From Bin87 sp964347975 (lineage in GTDB: Bacteria > Chloroflexota > Dehalococcoidia > Lucifugimonadales > UBA3495): 64,000 nucleotides of DNA. Positions 43,718 through 52,789 of the stretch are shown in pieces. The notes beneath the pieces were generated by a model, which saw only the letters and a list, made by a program, of their open reading frames with translations, was not told the DNA's origin and ran no database searches. Made by a program: the position numbers and the translations under genes. The stretch lies in assembly GCA_964347975.1 (NCBI GenBank), contig CAYGAY010000010.1:1-64000 (forward strand). Reading direction: 5' to 3'. Position 1 is the stretch's first letter; every line of letters starts with the position of its first letter.

Positions 43718-44395
43718 ATGAACGGAGATTGTTACAGCATCCTCGGGGTGCCGACGGCGGCAACGGCGGAGGAAATCCGGGCCGCCTATCGACGCTTGGC
43801 GCGTCAGTACCATCCCGACCTCAACTCCAACCCGGAGGCGGAGGCCCGGATGAAGGAAATCAACGAAGCCTATGCGACGCTGTCCGATCCCACGCGCCGC
43901 CGCCACTACGACATCTACGGTACGACTGACCCGACCGGCGTGGATGTCCACAGTCGGGGCCGGCAACGTCCGCGTCGTTCGACCTTCAGCGATCCACCGA
44001 GTTCCCGCCCTTTTTTACCCCGGCGCGGTGAGGACATTCCCGCGACGGTGTTGATCACCCGGCGCGAGGCCAGGCACGGGTGCCGCAAAACCTTTCCCGT
44101 GGCGCGCCTGGAAACCTGTCCCCGTTGCCGCGGAACGGGTCAGGAACCGGAGGAAACGCTGGATGTTGGGCAATGCTGGCGGTGCGCCGGAGAACAACGT
44201 CTCCGCCATGACCTGACACTCAACGCTACCATACCCGCCGGCATGTCCGATGGCCGGCGCCTACGACTGCGCGGCCAGGGTCACGCTGGCGTTGACGGCG
44301 GACCCAAGGGGCACATTTACGTAACCGTGCGGGTAGTGCGAAATACTGGATTGCACCGAACGCTCGCTTTCGTTTGGCGACACCTGTTCAGCTGA
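43718..44395 (+). CDS. Minimal DnaJ-like co-chaperone
   Basis: A 225-residue J-domain protein. The J domain has the HPD motif at residues 32-34 (YHPDLNSN), which stimulates DnaK ATPase. A shortened cysteine-rich region contains only two motifs (CPRCRGTG and CWRCAGEQ), enough for one zinc centre instead of two. A partial client-binding domain follows (LTLNATIPAGMSDGRRLRLRGQGH). Standard DnaJ is about 370 residues. The ATG 43718 begins MNGDCYSILGV. It ends 5 bases before the serine hydrolase gene. It is probably a specialised co-chaperone rather than the housekeeping DnaJ. Confidence 0.85.
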   Translation: MNGDCYSILGVPTAATAEEIRAAYRRLARQYHPDLNSNPEAEARMKEINEAYATLSDPTRRRHYDIYGTTDPTGVDVHSRGRQRPRRSTFSDPPSSRPFLPRRGEDIPATVLITRREARHGCRKTFPVARLETCPRCRGTGQEPEETLDVGQCWRCAGEQRLRHDLTLNATIPAGMSDGRRLRLRGQGHAGVDGGPKGHIYVTVRVVRNTGLHRTLAFVWRHLFS

Positions 44396-44400
44396 ACCCG

Positions 44401-46068
44401 ATGGCTGCCATTCCGACCGACTTCTCCGCGCTGACGGCATACCTGCGGGACTGGCTGGCCGCGGTTCCGTCCCCCGGGTTAGCGATTTCAGTGACCGATC
44501 GCCAGAAGACCCTTTACTCGGCCTCGCTGGGTTATGGCGATGCCGCCGCTCGCCGGCCGGTGCGGGCCGACACCACCTTCCAGATCGGCAGCATCGGCAA
44601 GTCGATGACCGCATTGGCGTTGATGCAACTGGTCCAAGCGGGTCGTTTAGACCTGGACGCGCCGTTGAGCACTCACCTTCCCTGGTTTGCGATACCGTCC
44701 CGATATGGTCCCATCGCCCTCAAACACATGCTCAGCCATACTGCCGGCCTGCCAGCCGGAACAGATTTCACGCCGGCCGCCCGTTACGAAGGGTACGCCC
44801 TGCGCGAGGCTGAGGCAGCCTGGGAACCCGGCTCCCGATTTCATTACTCCAACACCGGCTACAAGCTGCTGGGATGGTTGCTGGAGGACGTAACCGGGCT
44901 TCCCTACGGCGAAGTCATACGCCGACGGGTGCTGGAACCTTTGGGCATGGCCGCGACGGATCCGGCGCTCACGCATAGCGGTCGTCGCCAGATGGCGACC
45001 GGATACGTGCCGCTGCACGACGACCGGCCGTACCGGCGGGGCGACCCGCTCGTTCCGGGCGACTGGTCCGAATACGCAGTGGGGGATGGCAGCCAGGCCT
45101 CCACCGCTGAAGATATGGCCCGATATGCGCGCCTGTGGTTGAACGACGGGCGGAGCGGCATTCACGCCATCGTATCCCCTGCCTCATTTGCCCGCATGAC
45201 TGCCGCGGTGATCGATATGCGCCGGGGTGGAGATTACCAGCATGATTACGGATACGGTTTCGGCGTAATCTGTCACCACGCCGACGGCCATCGTTTTATC
45301 GGGCACGGCGGCGGCACCGTAGGTTTCCGGTCGATCATGCTCACCGACCAGACGGATGGCTTGGGGGTCGTTATCCTCTGCAACGGAGTCGGCGTCGATA
45401 CTTACCCTCCGGCACGTTACGCGCTACAGGTCGCCGCGGCGCTACGCGACAAGCAGCCCATGCCGGAACCCCCCGAGGTTCCCGACCCTACGCGCATCGT
45501 CAACGCTGACCGTTACGCGGGAGCATACCTGGACACCGTCAGCGGGCGGCGCTTATTTATCCAGACTTCCGGGAAGGGGCTACATTTGGACGCCGGCACG
45601 TATGGCTGCCATCTGGAGCATATCGCAGGCGACGCATTCTGCGCGCCCCACGATGCCTTCGATCCCTTCCCACTGCGGTTCCGTTCCGCCGCTACCGATG
45701 ACGACGGCCCCGTGTTCGAAGTCCATCACGGCCCGGACGTGTATGTGAGAGCCGGCAGTGAGCCTCAAGACGCGACCGCGCCACATCCGCAGGAGTGGTC
45801 AGCGTTCCCCGGCCAGTACCGCAGTCACGCGCCCTACCTCACCACCTTTCGCGTCATCCTGCGCCGCGGGCGCCTGCGCCTGGCATGGCCTCACGGCGGC
45901 GAGGAGGAGCTTGTCCCTCAGAACCCCGACGACAAACTGTCCGGCTGGTTCAAAATCGGTCCGGTGAGCGAACCAAGCGCCGAGAGGTTGCGCTTCGACA
46001 CGGTGGTAGGCAATCGGGCGTTGCGTATCCGCTGGACGGGCGGAGGGGATTTCTACCGGGTTGACTAA
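44401..46068 (+). CDS. Serine hydrolase, beta-lactamase/esterase EstB family
   Basis: A 555-residue protein with an N-terminal class C beta-lactamase-like domain. The nucleophile motif is SIGK (Ser64, Lys67), the second motif is YSNTGY and the third is GHGGGTVGF. A C-terminal beta-rich extension of about 180 residues follows, as in DD-peptidase/esterase members of this family. There is no signal peptide, which argues for a cytoplasmic esterase or amidase rather than a secreted lactamase. I use ATG 44401, 5 bases after the DnaJ stop. Confidence 0.9.
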   Translation: MAAIPTDFSALTAYLRDWLAAVPSPGLAISVTDRQKTLYSASLGYGDAAARRPVRADTTFQIGSIGKSMTALALMQLVQAGRLDLDAPLSTHLPWFAIPSRYGPIALKHMLSHTAGLPAGTDFTPAARYEGYALREAEAAWEPGSRFHYSNTGYKLLGWLLEDVTGLPYGEVIRRRVLEPLGMAATDPALTHSGRRQMATGYVPLHDDRPYRRGDPLVPGDWSEYAVGDGSQASTAEDMARYARLWLNDGRSGIHAIVSPASFARMTAAVIDMRRGGDYQHDYGYGFGVICHHADGHRFIGHGGGTVGFRSIMLTDQTDGLGVVILCNGVGVDTYPPARYALQVAAALRDKQPMPEPPEVPDPTRIVNADRYAGAYLDTVSGRRLFIQTSGKGLHLDAGTYGCHLEHIAGDAFCAPHDAFDPFPLRFRSAATDDDGPVFEVHHGPDVYVRAGSEPQDATAPHPQEWSAFPGQYRSHAPYLTTFRVILRRGRLRLAWPHGGEEELVPQNPDDKLSGWFKIGPVSEPSAERLRFDTVVGNRALRIRWTGGGDFYRVD

Positions 46069-46080
46069 TATCCACCCCGA

Positions 46081-46470
46081 CTACAACTGTCCCACGTATT
46101 CGCCATAGGCGGCGGCATCCATTAATCCGTCCAGCTCGCTGGGGTCGGAGATGCGAACGCGTAGCATCCATCCCTCGCCGAAGGGGTCATTGTTCACCAG
46201 CTCCGGTTCGTGGGCCAGGCGTCCGTTGACTTCGGTGACCGCGCCGCTCACCGGGGAATAGAGATCCGAAACGGCTTTCACCGATTCAATCTCGCCCATC
46301 TTTGCCAGATATCCGACGGTGGCGCCCACAGTTGGCAGCTCCAGGTATACCACGTCGCCTAACTGGTCCTGGGCGTAGTGGGTTATACCCACCAGCACTG
46401 TACCGGTGTCGGCCTGCTCCAACAGGGCCCACTCATGTTCCTGGGTATATTTGCGGTCATCGGGATTCAC
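46081..46470 (-). CDS. gcvH: Glycine cleavage system H protein
   Basis: The lipoyl carrier that shuttles the aminomethyl group between P, T and L proteins, 129 residues. The lipoylated lysine is in IESVKAVSDLYSPVSG, and the N-terminal KYTQEHEWALL is typical. The start is a GTG at 46470, with GGAGG about 10 bases upstream. It follows gcvT on the same strand after 54 bases. The P-protein genes are 5 kb away on the other strand. Confidence 0.96.
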   Translation of the reverse strand: MNPDDRKYTQEHEWALLEQADTGTVLVGITHYAQDQLGDVVYLELPTVGATVGYLAKMGEIESVKAVSDLYSPVSGAVTEVNGRLAHEPELVNNDPFGEGWMLRVRISDPSELDGLMDAAAYGEYVGQL

Positions 46471-46524
46471 CTTTACTGATACCTCCGAATGATTGCGGTC
46501 GGCGCGTCAGTCAGTTGGGCCACG

Positions 46525-47679
46525 TCAGCCCGAACGCCGATAGAAGGGGAGTTCCACCGTGGACACCTCCGCCAGCCGTCCCCGGATATCCACCGTCAGG
46601 GTCGTACCGGGAGCGGCGTGAGCCGGGTCCACAAAGGCCATGGCGATACAGCGCTCCAGCGTGGGCGAGTAGCTGCCGCTGCTGACGACGCCGACCACCT
46701 CGCCATCGGCCAGCACGTCGTAGCCGGCTCGCGGCGCGCTGCGGCCGGGTAGCGTTAGTCCCACCAGCCGCCGCTGGGTGCCGTACACCCGCTGATGATC
46801 CAGTACGTCGGCGCCGTTGTACCCCCCGTCCCGTCGGACGAAGCGGTCCTGGCCGGCCTCGATGGGTGTGATCGTGTCCGTCAGTTCATGTCCGTGCAGC
46901 GGCAGGCCGGCCTCTAAACGCAGGACGTCCCGCGCTCCCAGCCCGCAGGGAGTGGCGCCGGCTGCATATAGCTTCTGCCAGATGGGAACCGTATCGGACG
47001 CGCCCATCGCCAGTTCGAACCCGTCCTCGCCGGTGTAGCCAGTACGTCCGATGAACACTCGCCGTCCGTCGATGTGCCCCCGTCCCCAGGTGAAAGGACG
47101 CAGCAGCGACGGAGCCGGGGTTCGCCCGGGGTTCCGGGCCAGTCGCGCGCCCGGAGCGAAATCCTCGCACAACCGATCCACCACGCCGGCGGAGGCTGGC
47201 CCCTGCAACGCAATCAGGCCGGTAAGCATGGTCCGGTCGGTAATCTGGACGCCCCGGCCATCGAAGTGATGCGCCAGCTGGCGGTCAAACCAGAGGGCCA
47301 CTGCCGCGCGGTTTCCGGCGTTGGGGATCAGCAGAAACTCATCGTCGGACAGCCGGTAGAAGATGGTATCGTCAATAACGCCGCCCCGTTCGTTGCAGAC
47401 GAAACAGTAACGAGCCCGGCCGGCCCTCAGCGATGACGCGGACCCGGTGAGCAGGATGTCCAGCAGTCCCGCAGCGTTGGGCCCACCGATGTGCAGCCGG
47501 CCCATATGAGACACGTCGAAAATGCCGGCATCGGTGCGAACCGCTTCGACCTCTGAGATGGCGCCCTGGTATTGCACGGGCATATCCCAACCGCCGAAGG
47601 GCACCATCCGGGCGCCAAGATCAACGTGGGTCTGGTAGAGGGCGGTGCGAAGATTATCAGAGTTGATATCGGTCGACAT
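46525..47679 (-). CDS. gcvT: Aminomethyltransferase, glycine cleavage T protein
   Basis: Transfers the methylene group from the H protein's lipoyl arm to tetrahydrofolate and releases ammonia. At 384 residues it is of normal length. VPFGGWDMPVQY, DVSHMGRLHIGG and the folate-site ALQGP and GRTGYTGEDGFEL segments are visible, as is LRLEAGLPLHGHEL. It is upstream of gcvH in a two-gene unit. A MITE-like element lies upstream of its start. I see no glycine riboswitch in the leader. Confidence 0.96.
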   Translation of the reverse strand: MSTDINSDNLRTALYQTHVDLGARMVPFGGWDMPVQYQGAISEVEAVRTDAGIFDVSHMGRLHIGGPNAAGLLDILLTGSASSLRAGRARYCFVCNERGGVIDDTIFYRLSDDEFLLIPNAGNRAAVALWFDRQLAHHFDGRGVQITDRTMLTGLIALQGPASAGVVDRLCEDFAPGARLARNPGRTPAPSLLRPFTWGRGHIDGRRVFIGRTGYTGEDGFELAMGASDTVPIWQKLYAAGATPCGLGARDVLRLEAGLPLHGHELTDTITPIEAGQDRFVRRDGGYNGADVLDHQRVYGTQRRLVGLTLPGRSAPRAGYDVLADGEVVGVVSSGSYSPTLERCIAMAFVDPAHAAPGTTLTVDIRGRLAEVSTVELPFYRRSG

Positions 47680-47769
47680 GGCAGGCGTAGGTTGTGTCGA
47701 GAGTTGCTTGAGAAGCTTTGCTAAATCATAATACCCCCAAGATTGTCAGGGCGCAACGACGGAACGAAG

Positions 47770-47905
47770 CTCATACGTACCCACTTTCCGGACACTGTCA
47801 TTGCGAGCGATGCGCGGCAATCTCGTCGCCGGAGCAAACGTCGCTCACCCATCGAGATTGCCGCGTCGCTCCGCTCCCCGCAATGACAAACTGGGTACGC
47901 ATCAG
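47770..47905. repeat. MITE-like palindromic element, copy 4
   Basis: The ends ctcatacgtacccacttt and ctgggtacgcatcag are inverted relative to each other. Inner arms gtcattgcgagcgatgcgcggcaatctcg and cgagattgccgcgtcgctccg...cgcaatgac pair with each other. At about 136 bases it is shorter than copies 1 and 3. It separates the divergent gcvT and PPOX genes. Confidence 0.72.
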
Positions 47906-48017
47906 CGAAAGGCGCAAGGCCAAGCCCCGCGCGTCGATATGATATGATAGCCTCACATTGATTCTCGTGTCCCAACAGGGCAATCGACACCATCGCTACC
48001 GGAGGGATGAGGTTACG

Positions 48018-48440
48018 ATGCCGCGACTGACGCCGCAGGAGATTGACGCGTATCTCGAAGGCCCCCACGTGGCCCACTTCGCGTCCATCCGGGAAGATGG
48101 CACTCCTCACATTTCGCCCGTTTGGTACCAATGGGCGGACCGCAAAGTCACCGTCGTTTCCGGTGATTCGGCAGTCAAAACCCGCAACGTGCGCCGCAAC
48201 CCCAAGGTCGCCATCTCAGTTGCTACCGACGAATGGCCTTACCAATACGTTATCCTCGAGGGCAAGGCCACCGTGCGCAGCGACAATCTGAAGGAAGCGG
48301 TCCGCAGCATATTCTCCCGCTACGAGGGCGACGAACGAGGCGAACAGGACGCCGCCGAATTGACTGAGGGCGACCAGAAGCTGGTGGCCATCGAGATAGA
48401 CGTGAATCGCGTCCTGTCGTGGAAAGGCATTGACCAGTAA
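48018..48440 (+). CDS. PPOX-class (pyridoxamine oxidase-like) F420/FMN-dependent protein
   Basis: A 140-residue split beta-barrel flavoprotein. The start ATG 48018 gives MPRLTPQEIDAYLEGPHVAHFASIREDGTPHISPVWYQW. This is followed by KTRNVRRNPKVAISVATDEWPYQYVILEG, the pattern of TIGR03618-type F420-binding PPOX proteins. GGAGG lies about 13 bases upstream, rather far. The next gene begins at or before its stop, so they are co-expressed. The substrate is unknown. Confidence 0.85.
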   Translation: MPRLTPQEIDAYLEGPHVAHFASIREDGTPHISPVWYQWADRKVTVVSGDSAVKTRNVRRNPKVAISVATDEWPYQYVILEGKATVRSDNLKEAVRSIFSRYEGDERGEQDAAELTEGDQKLVAIEIDVNRVLSWKGIDQ

Positions 48441-48441
48441 C

Positions 48442-49647
48442 GTGATCGGTCAGGAAATCCGGCCCAGCGACTCGATACCCGCAGCGGTGGACGCCGTCAT
48501 CATCGGCGGCGGCGTCATGGGCTGTGCCATCCAATACAACCTGGCGCAGCTGGGCATCACCAACACCGTACTCCTGGAACGCGACGTAATCGGCTCCGGC
48601 AGCACCGGCCGTTCCCAAGCCATTTGCCGGATGCACTATTCCAACCGAATAACCACCCAACTGGCCTGGCACAGCCTACAGGTATTCGCCGATTTCGACG
48701 CCAGGGTGGGCGGTACGTCGGGTTTTGTGAATACCGGCTATCTGGTGGTCGTGAACGAGGCCGATCAGGGCGGCCTGGAGCGCAACGTCGCCATGCAGCA
48801 GGAGCTGGGTGTGCCCACCTCCGTGGTTAGCCGGGACGATCTGGCCCGGCTGGCTCCGATGGTAACTCTGCACGACGACGAACGCGCGGCTTGGGAACCG
48901 GAATCAGGTTACGCGGATCCCTACCAGGTCACCGTGGCTTACGCTGCCCGGGCACGGGAGGCCGGCGCCAGCATTGTGACGCGCAACGCGGCCCAGGGCA
49001 TCGAGACGAATGGCGGGCGTGTCCAAGCGGTCACTACCGTAAACGGCGACCGTATCGCTACCGACGCCGCCATCGTGGCGGCCGGCCCCTGGTCAAAGCA
49101 GCTACTGGCCGGCGTCGGGGTTGACGTGCCGCTGTTACCCGTGCGTCACCAGGTCGCCACTGTCGCTCGCCCGGTCGAAATAGTACCGCATCATCCCACG
49201 GTGGGGGACATCAGCCAGTCTTTCTCCTTCCGACCCGACGGCGCCAATTTCACCACCATGGGGTTCGGCGACGACGAGGAACAGCCAGACCCCGAAGTTT
49301 ATCCCCAGGGAGTGGACATTTCCGAGGCGGCATCGGCCCGGGCCCGTCTGGGCCGCCGTATCCCCGGCATGGCGAACTGCTACTATCGCGGCGGCTGGTC
49401 CGGCCTGTTCACCACTACCCCCGACTGGCATCCCATACTGGACGCGGTGCCCGGTGTGGATGGCCTGTTCTGCGCCGTGGGTTTCAGCGGCCACGGCTTC
49501 AAGCTGTCGCCGGCCATCGGCAAAGCCATGGCCGAACTGGTAGCCGACGGCGGCGCCCGGGACGTTGACCTGAGGCCACTGAGATTCAGCCGGTTCGCTG
49601 AGGGGGACCTCCTGGAATCCAGCTACCGCTACCGGGTGCTGGCGTAA
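48442..49647 (+). CDS. FAD-dependent oxidoreductase, sarcosine oxidase/DAO family
   Basis: A 401-residue flavoprotein. The dinucleotide motif is VIIGGGVMGCAIQYNL, followed by ERDVIGSGSTGRSQAI. The C-terminal region has GWSGLFTTTPDWHPILD and GFSGHGFKLSPAIGKAMAEL, characteristic of sarcosine oxidase beta and dimethylglycine-dehydrogenase-like enzymes that oxidise N-methyl amines. The start is uncertain: GTG 48442 lies just after the previous stop, and TTG 48430 overlaps it. Position next to glycine cleavage genes fits an N-methylglycine-to-glycine role (inference). Confidence 0.88.
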   Translation: MIGQEIRPSDSIPAAVDAVIIGGGVMGCAIQYNLAQLGITNTVLLERDVIGSGSTGRSQAICRMHYSNRITTQLAWHSLQVFADFDARVGGTSGFVNTGYLVVVNEADQGGLERNVAMQQELGVPTSVVSRDDLARLAPMVTLHDDERAAWEPESGYADPYQVTVAYAARAREAGASIVTRNAAQGIETNGGRVQAVTTVNGDRIATDAAIVAAGPWSKQLLAGVGVDVPLLPVRHQVATVARPVEIVPHHPTVGDISQSFSFRPDGANFTTMGFGDDEEQPDPEVYPQGVDISEAASARARLGRRIPGMANCYYRGGWSGLFTTTPDWHPILDAVPGVDGLFCAVGFSGHGFKLSPAIGKAMAELVADGGARDVDLRPLRFSRFAEGDLLESSYRYRVLA

Positions 49648-49666
49648 GCATGGCCCGAGTGCGCTG

Positions 49667-50626
49667 ATGACCGCAACGGGTTTGCTGTCGCCGAACCAAA
49701 TCTACCAGGGCGACGCCAGGGCGCTGCTGGAGCGGGTGGAGCCGGAATCGGTGGCGCTGAGTTTCTGGTCGCCGCCGTACTGCGTCGGCAAGTCTTACGA
49801 GGCCGGGCTGGACTTTGCGGGGTGGTCGGACCTACTGCGGGAGACCATTGCCGGTCATTTCGCCGTTATCACGCCGGGTGGTTTTCTGGGCGTGAACATC
49901 GCCGACATTCTGGCCTTTGAAGACCCCGATATGCCGCGCATCCAGGCGGATAACGTCAGCGCCAAGAAGGTGAAAATCACGCGGGAACAAGTCCTGGCTG
50001 CCCAGAGGGCCAACCCCGGTTTTGACAAGTATCAACTGGCGGCGCTGCTGGGATGCAGCGAACAGACCATCGACCGGCGGCTGAAAAACAACAACGCGCG
50101 GGGCGGCAAGTACGCGCCTCAAACCAGAGTGAAACTTACCGCCGGCCTCATTGAGCAGTGGGCCGCCGACGCCGGCTTTTACCTGTACGACCGGCGGGTG
50201 TGGGTCAAGGACCCTTGCTGGGAAAACAGCCGTTGGCACAGCCTGTCGTACCGCGCCGTGGACGAGTGGGAACACCTGCTGATTTTCTGGAAACCGGGCA
50301 TAACGGTGGTGGACCGGGAACGGCTGAATGCCGGCGAATGGGCGGAATGGGGTTCGCGGGCGGTGTGGCAAATCCCGTCGGTGCGTTCCAACAACGCCCA
50401 CGAATCGCAGTTTCCGGTAGAATTGCCCCGCCGGATGATAAAGTTGCTCACGGAGCCGGATGACCTGGCGCTGGACTGCTTTGTGGGCAGCGGCACCACG
50501 GCGATTGCGGCGATACAGGAGGGCCGGCGGTTTATGGGCTTTGACATTAACCCGGAGAGCGTGCGGCTGGCCGGGCGGCTCGCGGCAGATGCGTTAACCA
50601 TAACCGGGCGGTTGGCGGTATCATAG
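49667..50626 (+). CDS. Site-specific DNA methyltransferase with internal HTH-like insert
   Basis: A 319-residue N4-cytosine/N6-adenine methyltransferase of the beta class. The catalytic motif SPPY (residues 35-38) comes before the SAM-binding motif LDCFVGSGTT (about residue 270). Between them, residues 105-140 (VKITREQVLAAQRANPGFDKYQLAALLGCSEQTIDRRLKNN) look like an inserted helix-turn-helix, perhaps part of target recognition. No restriction enzyme is adjacent. It could be an orphan regulator of replication or expression, or a relic of a restriction system. Two small HEPN-like genes follow. Confidence 0.88.
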   Translation: MTATGLLSPNQIYQGDARALLERVEPESVALSFWSPPYCVGKSYEAGLDFAGWSDLLRETIAGHFAVITPGGFLGVNIADILAFEDPDMPRIQADNVSAKKVKITREQVLAAQRANPGFDKYQLAALLGCSEQTIDRRLKNNNARGGKYAPQTRVKLTAGLIEQWAADAGFYLYDRRVWVKDPCWENSRWHSLSYRAVDEWEHLLIFWKPGITVVDRERLNAGEWAEWGSRAVWQIPSVRSNNAHESQFPVELPRRMIKLLTEPDDLALDCFVGSGTTAIAAIQEGRRFMGFDINPESVRLAGRLAADALTITGRLAVS

Positions 50627-50660
50627 CGTCGCACAGGCTGCGATTCCGGCGGAGACTCCC

Positions 50661-51017
50661 ATGCTGACCCACGAGCAAACCAAAACCGCCTACGACCTGC
50701 TGGCGCAGGCCGACGTGGCTTTTGACGCCGGCGATGAAATCCTCGGTTCCCGGAAGCTCTGGGAGGCTTTCGCGGATGCAATGAACGCCATCGCTCGGAA
50801 GCGAGGGCTGCCGCCGTGCCGCGATGACGATGACATCCGCCGAGTGCTGAAGCAGATAGCTAATGAAGAGATAGACTATCTTTCCCTGGCAGTGCGCTTT
50901 CATGCCGCCCTCCGGTTTCGCCGGGCGGCTGCGAAAGACGGCCCGGAGGATTACGAAGTCGAGTTTATAGCGCCGGAAATACCGGGCATTATCGACGACC
51001 TATTCGCGCTGGCCTGA
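50661..51017 (+). CDS. Small HEPN-like (PaREP1/DUF5618-like) protein
   Basis: A 118-residue all-helical protein. The N-terminal part (YDLLAQADVAFDAGDEILGSRKLWEAFADAMNAIARKRGLP) closely resembles the start of the protein at 58372-58734. The family is PaREP1/HEPN-like, with small helical proteins often in pairs. The R-x4-6-H RNase motif typical of active HEPN toxins is not evident. It starts 35 bases after the methyltransferase and ends 5 bases before a second related gene. Confidence 0.65.
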   Translation: MLTHEQTKTAYDLLAQADVAFDAGDEILGSRKLWEAFADAMNAIARKRGLPPCRDDDDIRRVLKQIANEEIDYLSLAVRFHAALRFRRAAAKDGPEDYEVEFIAPEIPGIIDDLFALA

Positions 51018-51022
51018 CTGCC

Positions 51023-51385
51023 ATGAATCCTTACGAACACGCCGGACAGGCCCGGTACTTGCTGAGCGTCGTTAGCCATCCCCTAGCTGCCTCCAACCGG
51101 CAACTTCTTTCAGAAATATTGTGGGGCGCTGCTACCCAAATGGTCAAATCCGTCGCTAAAGCGCATAACCTCCGGAACAACAGCCATCGCGCCTTGTTCC
51201 GCGCCGTTAGCCGGATTGATACTCGTCTGGCGCCAAACCAGGGCCTGATGCTCGACTTCAACTCGGCTGAGGAGCTGCACGTGAATTTTTACGATGGCGA
51301 TATGGGTGATGTGGAATTTGAGGAACGCCGCGACGCCACCATCCGATTTGTTGCTAAAATGCAGCGCATACCAGCCACGCCCTGA
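51023..51385 (+). CDS. Small HEPN-like protein, partner of preceding gene
   Basis: A 120-residue helical protein. LLSEILWGAATQMVKSVAKAHNLRNNSHRALFRAVSRID and ELHVNFYDGDMGDVEFEERRDATIRFVAKM parallel the 58372-58734 protein, which has AQHFHSNFYNGTMEPEDIEYGRPLVHRYVALM. It therefore belongs to the same family as the latter, more clearly than its own neighbour does. The two genes are 5 bases apart and probably form a unit. Function is unknown. Confidence 0.65.
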   Translation: MNPYEHAGQARYLLSVVSHPLAASNRQLLSEILWGAATQMVKSVAKAHNLRNNSHRALFRAVSRIDTRLAPNQGLMLDFNSAEELHVNFYDGDMGDVEFEERRDATIRFVAKMQRIPATP

Positions 51386-51410
51386 CCTCCCACCAACGGA
51401 GCAATCCCGA

Positions 51411-52736
51411 ATGTCCGCCAACTTTCAATCCCACTACATACCCAACACCATTGCCGAGCAGGAGGAGTTGCTCTCTGCCATCGGCCTGCGTCAGATAGAC
51501 GACCTGTTTGAGGACATCCCCGACGGCTATCGCAATCCGCCGCTGGAACTGCCCACGCCGATGTCGGAGCTGGAGATTCAGCGCGAGTTGGGCGAGATGG
51601 CCGCGCGCAACCGGCCGTTGAGCAGCGGCCCTTCTTTCCTGGGCGCCGGCTGCTATCATCACTTCATTCCCTCCATCGTCAAGGCGGTGATGACCCGGGG
51701 CGAGTTCCTCACGGCATACACGCCTTACCAGCCCGAAGTGTCTCAGGGCACGTTGCAGGTGATTTTCGAGTTCCAAACGATGATTTCTGCTCTGTACGGC
51801 ATGGAGGTGGCCAACGCCGGTATGTACGACGGCGCCACCAGCCTGGCCGAAGCGGTGCTGATGGCCTGCCGCGTTACCCGGCGGCAGCAGGTTATCGTCA
51901 GCGATACGGTGGCTCCCGCTTACCGGCAAGTCATCGCCACCTACTGCCAGGCCCAGGGTATCGCCATCGACGTCATGCCCACTGCCGCCGCACCCGGAGC
52001 CGTTACCGAGGCCACCGCCGGCATCGTCGCCCAGTACCCCAACTTTTACGGCGGCCTGGACGACTTGTCGGCATTGGGCGAGGCAGCCCACGCCGACGGC
52101 GCGCTGCTGGTGGTCTCCGCCGACCCCCTGGCCATGGGGATGCTGCGTCCTCCCGGCGAGTTCGGCGCCGACATTGTAACGGGAGAAGGCCAGCCCATCG
52201 GGATTCCGCCCTCTTTCGGCGGGCCGTACTTGGGGCTGTTCAGCTGCCAGCAGCAGTACATCCGCCAGATGCCCAGCCGCCTGGTGGGTCGCACCACCGA
52301 TACCGAGGGGCGCGCCGGCTACGTCCTCACCCTGCAAACCCGGGAGCAGCATATTCGTCGCGAGCGCGCCACGTCCAACATTTGCACCAACGAAGCACTG
52401 TACGCTCTGGCGTCGGCCATCTACCTGGCGGCCATGGGACGCCACGGCCTGCGGCAGGTTGCCGAATTGTGCTACCACAAAGCCCACTATGCCGCCGCCG
52501 GCATCGCGAAACTGGATGGATACTCTCTGCCCCAATCGGGCGAGTTTTTCCAGGAGTTCGTCGTCTCATGTCACAAACCGCCTGGGGAGGTCAATCGCCA
52601 GTTGATGGAACGCAACATCCTGGGGGGACTGGACGTGAGCGACCGCTTTGATAACGGGATGCTCCTCTGCGTCACCGAGATGAATTCCCGCGCTGATATT
52701 GATGCCCTCGTCGCCGGCCTGGAAGCGGTGAAATAA
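51411..52736 (+). CDS. gcvPA: Glycine dehydrogenase (decarboxylating) subunit 1
   Basis: The N-terminal half of P protein in organisms where it is split, 441 residues. It has SHYIPNTIAEQEELLSAIG and the glycine-rich RPLSSGPSFLGAGCYHHFIP, and TAYTPYQPEVSQGTLQ is also conserved. With gcvPB it decarboxylates glycine onto the H-protein lipoyl arm. I start at ATG 51411. gcvPB follows about 1 kb later, with two small membrane-protein genes inserted between them, which is unusual since the two genes are normally adjacent. Confidence 0.95.
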   Translation: MSANFQSHYIPNTIAEQEELLSAIGLRQIDDLFEDIPDGYRNPPLELPTPMSELEIQRELGEMAARNRPLSSGPSFLGAGCYHHFIPSIVKAVMTRGEFLTAYTPYQPEVSQGTLQVIFEFQTMISALYGMEVANAGMYDGATSLAEAVLMACRVTRRQQVIVSDTVAPAYRQVIATYCQAQGIAIDVMPTAAAPGAVTEATAGIVAQYPNFYGGLDDLSALGEAAHADGALLVVSADPLAMGMLRPPGEFGADIVTGEGQPIGIPPSFGGPYLGLFSCQQQYIRQMPSRLVGRTTDTEGRAGYVLTLQTREQHIRRERATSNICTNEALYALASAIYLAAMGRHGLRQVAELCYHKAHYAAAGIAKLDGYSLPQSGEFFQEFVVSCHKPPGEVNRQLMERNILGGLDVSDRFDNGMLLCVTEMNSRADIDALVAGLEAVK

Positions 52737-52789
52737 TCACTGCGGCCCTGCGTTACCCTGACCTTGCGCAAGAAAAGAGTAGTCACCTG

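Noticed and set aside
47680..47769. Glycine riboswitch upstream of gcvT
   Set aside because: The leader shows no tandem aptamer-like conserved elements and is mostly followed by the MITE-like repeat.
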